Origin: Fasciolopsis buskii
Taxonomy: Eukaryota; Platyhelminthes; Trematoda; Plagiorchiida; Fasciolidae
Direction of reading: 5' to 3'
DNA length: 64,000 nucleotides
Assembly (NCBI GenBank): GCA_008360955.1
Contig: LUCM01000220.1
Span: forward strand, 16,999 to 80,998
Shown here: positions 60,951 through 64,000 of the stretch, in pieces
How positions within the stretch are numbered: position 1 is the stretch's first letter
How the letters are laid out: every line of letters starts with the position of its first letter
The notes under the pieces: generated by a model
Databases searched by the model: none
Told to the model about the DNA's origin: nothing
The model's input: the letters and a program-made list of their open reading frames with translations, nothing else
Program-made: the position numbers and the translations under genes

Positions 60951-61580
60951 AGCTCGAAAACCCTCCGAACCCCAAAGATCCCTCGATACCTGCGAATCTT
61001 GTGCACCGCAGACTTAGGAACTCAACCTCTTATATTCTGTAATGCCTCCGAGGCCGGTTATGGAGTAGTCACTTACGTCAATGTCCTCGTCAGTGCTTCA
61101 CTCACATATGGTAAGCTGCTTTTCTCCACATCACGAGTGGCCCCTCTGAAGACTGTTACTGACCCTCGACTTGAGATGGCCTCAGCAAGGCTGGCAGCGG
61201 GGTCTCACCGCACACCTGACGAATGGGCGTGAATTATGTTCGACAAGAAGCACTTCTGGATCGACTTCTCCAATATCCCGCATCACGTTTGCAACACAAG
61301 AACGATTCGGTTAGCAGAAATTCAAATGGTCCAAGCCTTGACAGTGGCACCAAATAAAGCCGAAAATGAATTTTGCACACTTTGGATCGAGAGGTATCTT
61401 TTCACACAAATATTTCAAAATTTGGTTTGTTGGACAAAAATTCCTAATCATGGATGAAACACACTGGCCAACGCTTCCGGAAATTGAGCTGTCACCAAAA
61501 ACCGAATTGATGCAGATGTGGGGTAAAATTTTCATGATAGATGATAATCTAGGGAACTCATTTCTCGCCAGGTACTAGGA
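60951..61580 (+). pseudogene. BEL/Pao RNase H region, degraded
   Basis: Scattered plus-strand frames give PLIFCNASEAGYGVVTYVNV (family: LHxFxDASExAYGAVxYLR), where FCDAS is changed to FCNAS, then VAPLKTVTDPRLEMASARLA (VAPLKxxSIPRLELxAAxLA) and frames up to about 61570. Replacement of the catalytic Asp by Asn indicates an inactive domain. Confidence 0.65.
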
Positions 61581-61899
61581 TCGGTTTCAGATGCTGAAAT
61601 CCGTAGCCTGGCTTATCCGTTTTAAAACTTATCTTCGTACGAGGAAAAATGAATACCCAGGACGGAAGCTAACCTTAGGACCCTTGAAGTTGGTAGATAT
61701 TCCAAGAACAGGAAGCCTTATTCGCTTAGTAAATAGACAGGCCTACGGGAAGGAATTGAAAGCACTCCAAAAAACCAACAGCAATCAAGATTTTAGTAGC
61801 CACTCTGTAACACCGATAATAGCCAAACTTAACCATTTCCTACTTGATGGATTTATATGCGCTGTTGTTCGAATGAACCATTTCAATCAATATGGAAGT

Positions 61900-62510
61900 G
61901 CGTAGCATCCCATTACCGTTCAGGGGCACTCTAATCCGGTGGTATCGTATCCTGGAATGACGTATAAGAACATTCCATGTGCTGGCAACAATCCGCAGGT
62001 TTTGGATGATGTATGGAGGAGCTGCAGTCAAGCGCTCGATTGGAAGCTGCTGGATATGCTGAAAATACTTGGTGACTGTGGACAAGCAAATGGTGGCGCT
62101 GCCTCCAGCAAACAGGATCCAGGACGGTTGGTTTCCTGACATTTAGTTCATATCGACTGGCTTGGTACACACCTCATGAAACATGGTCTTCAGACCGGAA
62201 ACTGACAAACATGTCTCTTCAACTGCATTGGAATGCGTGCTGCGGTTCTCGATGTCTTATTCTATTAGTTCTGATTCCTCTATTATGGCGCTATTGAGGT
62301 TCATGTCGAGAATAGGAACATCATCCAAAATCCTTAGTAACAACGGGACGAACTTTGTAGGAGCTGAACGTGAACTAAAAAGCCTAGCGACAAACTGGTC
62401 TGCAGGCAGTATTTCCGATAGGTTTGTGCAAAAGAGAGTGCAGTGGAACTTCTACCTCGCCACTCCGGTCACCGAGAAGGAATATTGGAGATCATGGTGC
62501 GTTCGGTAGG
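61900..62510 (+). pseudogene. BEL/Pao integrase, broken
   Basis: The frame around 62260-62500 contains LLRFMSRIGTSSKILSNNGT followed by NFVGAERELKSL. This is the Pao integrase ARRGxPxxIxSDNGTNFVGAxxEL motif with SNNGT in place of SDNGT, so the second catalytic Asp is changed. VQKRVQWNFYLATPVTEKEY follows (family: GVEWNFIPPxAPHxGGxWER). The CxxCR-type zinc-binding region is not evident. Confidence 0.75.
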
Positions 62511-63040
62511 ACATATACCGTTTTCAATCTATCTTGAACAGTCAGTGACTGTCGAAGTGCTGGTTACCTTTCTCACGGGATCTGAACGGACAGTGAATGG
62601 ACGACAGTCAGTACCTGTCACCTCCGGTTGTTATGATTCGCTGGTAGTCACTCCCAACGATTTACGCACCACGAAAGACAATTCTCATGAAGTTCCGGCA
62701 AATATATTGCGAGAGAGACTGGTATTCCAATGGAGACAAGCTTACCGCTTAGCTCCCGTGTTCTGGAATCAAGGGACTAGAAAGTATCCCTCACTTTTAC
62801 AGAAAGAATAAAAATGGATGAATAGAAAACGCAGCTTTAGATCAAATGATGTAGTGTTTTTTTTCTCGGGAGTTTTACCGCAAGGTAGGAAGCAGATCGG
62901 AGTCATCAAAAACACGGAACAATCAGACGACGGCTTATTGAGAAAGGCAACCTTACCCAATTTTGAAGGGTTTGCGTGACAGATTGTCGAAAGGCTTTTT
63001 CTCATGGAATTGGCTCAGAATACTTCTGGAGCTAGTTAAA
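62443..63040 (+). pseudogene. BEL/Pao polyprotein C-terminus
   Basis: The frame gives MVRSVGHIPFSIYLEQSVTV and ERTVNGRQSVPVTS (family: VEAILNSRPLT). SLVVTPNDL (LTPNHLL), RLVFQWRQAYRLAPVFWNQ (RRRWRQVQYLADQFWRRW) and YPSLLQKE follow, with a stop. A piece at 62866-62990 reads GVLPQGRKQIGVIKNTEQSD, the family's xxPRGxWPLGxV region. This is the usual C-terminal part after integrase, in at least two frames. Confidence 0.7.
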
Positions 63041-63689
63041 CAGTCAATATTCCTCAGGTGGTAGCAAGCCCTTGGGTCTGCCGAATCGGAAGGGGCCAAT
63101 GAGAGATGATCCATATGACACAACAATATCATTGAATAACCGTACCAAGATTAGAAGCAGGGAAACCGGAGGAACCGATTAAAACCGACCACAAATAACG
63201 GCGCACACTTTTGGAGATCAGTGTAAAGAAGTCCGATAGGAAATGCGAACCAACCACTGACATCTCCCTTCATTTTTATGTCATTTACTGAATGCCAACG
63301 GCCGTGAGACAAAACCTTTTTGTTTTATTGCATTAATGTGACTGCGGTGTTGAAAACCTGGACTCCCGCCATTGTCACAAGCATGGGTTATCCGGTGGTA
63401 GTTGCTAAACTTCCACTTTCGCAAAACGGCCATGTTTTTGCGGGCGTTCAAACCATTGGACGTAACTCGTCCACCCGCGATAACTGATAGTTATAACTGT
63501 CCACCCCGCGAAACTAGGAGGATGATATTGATGTTATTTTGTACAGAAAAATAAAAAAATGTCCATTTAGCATGCCAGACCCGTAAAAAGTGTTGGCTGT
63601 GATAGTGAAAACGACCGTTTTGCATAGCGTATTTTCGTTGATGGCTGGGAAATTGAAAATTTATGTAAATATCTGTCTGCCCCAAAATA

Positions 63690-63960
63690 GCGAGGATGTC
63701 TACCTAAATATAATTTACATATATATGCATATGTATAAATATGTATTTATACATGTGAACATACGTATGCACCGGGGTGATATAATATTTATATACATTT
63801 TTGGCTGCTTAATCGTCACATGAATTGTGTTTGTCCATTTAATGCGTTTAGGTATGACTCAAATCGATATAAAGTGGCCAAAATGTGTATATTTACATGT
63901 ACATATATGTATCCGTATATATATACATGTAGATACGAAAACATGTGAAAAAATAAATGT
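63690..63960. repeat. AT-rich, TATATGTA-like imperfect repeat
   Basis: From about 63710 to 63960 the DNA is dominated by irregular ATATAC, TACATGTA and TATATGTATC words, broken by short unique stretches. It resembles a decayed microsatellite tract, or the tail of another LINE. No coding feature was seen from 63041 to the end of the window. Confidence 0.5.
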
Positions 63961-64000
63961 GCACCCTTAGATATAAAATGTGGACATTAAAATGGCGGAA

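Larger units (their letters stand above)
58200..63040 (+). mobile_element. Dead BEL/Pao LTR retrotransposon
   Basis: Recognisable blocks occur in BEL/Pao order: a charged N-terminal gag region (58360-58520), gag core (58690-59070), a CCHC-like region (59360-59640), protease (59670-59858), RT (60211-60950), RNase H region (60960-61570), integrase (61900-62510) and C-terminal domain to about 63040. The family resembles Sinbad-type Pao elements of flatworms. Many stops and frame changes are present. LTRs were not located by eye. Confidence 0.8.

Noticed and set aside
1..64000. CRISPR arrays, bacterial operons, rRNA genes or phage-like modules
   Set aside because: No regularly spaced direct repeats, no dense same-strand ORF runs and no ribosomal RNA signatures were seen. 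The window reads as animal nuclear DNA.

Overview
This window is eukaryotic genomic DNA, most likely from a parasitic flatworm and plausibly a diphyllobothriid-type tapeworm. The signs are short GT-AG exons separated by long introns, many eroded retrotransposons (Ty3/gypsy, BEL/Pao and several non-LTR families) of types common in flatworm genomes, AT and CT microsatellites, and no bacterial gene organisation. The tapeworm assignment is an inference from the mix of elements.

The one gene that can be followed from end to end is on the minus strand, from 35732 down to 2865. Nine exons join in a fully phase-consistent way into a protein of about 506-515 residues. It resembles the axonemal coiled-coil protein CFAP99. 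Its first three introns are only 32, 36 and 51 nt, but later introns grow to 1.9, 2.0, 7.2, 15.0 and 5.0 kb. The long introns are filled with decayed repeats: a CR1-like reverse transcriptase relic (4.5-5.0 kb), two relics of the 3' end of a WLGHV-motif LINE (9.1-9.7 and 22.4-22.9 kb), a tRNA-Val-derived sequence (16.3 kb), and a longer LINE copy (26.9-30.2 kb).

Upstream of this gene (36.9-42 kb) lie isolated exon candidates on both strands. They include a strongly spliced 27-codon plus-strand exon at 37618-37698 and a minus-strand cluster at 40.5-41.8 kb with two possible terminal exons. A second, inverted, 5'-truncated copy of the LINE sits at 42.2-43.4 kb. A broken EnSpm/CACTA-like transposase copy is at 45.7-47.0 kb.

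The right third is dominated by LTR elements. A dead Ty3/gypsy element (50.6-55.1 kb) has related terminal repeats and recognisable gag, protease, RT, RNase H and integrase blocks. A dead BEL/Pao element (about 58.2-63.0 kb) has gag, protease, RT and integrase. Between them, exon candidates of an unrecognised minus-strand gene occur at 56.1-57.0 kb, one junction of which shows a one-base frame slip.

No CRISPR array, bacterial operon, rRNA or clearly functional tRNA was seen. Most of the rest is intronic or intergenic DNA with no feature I can support.
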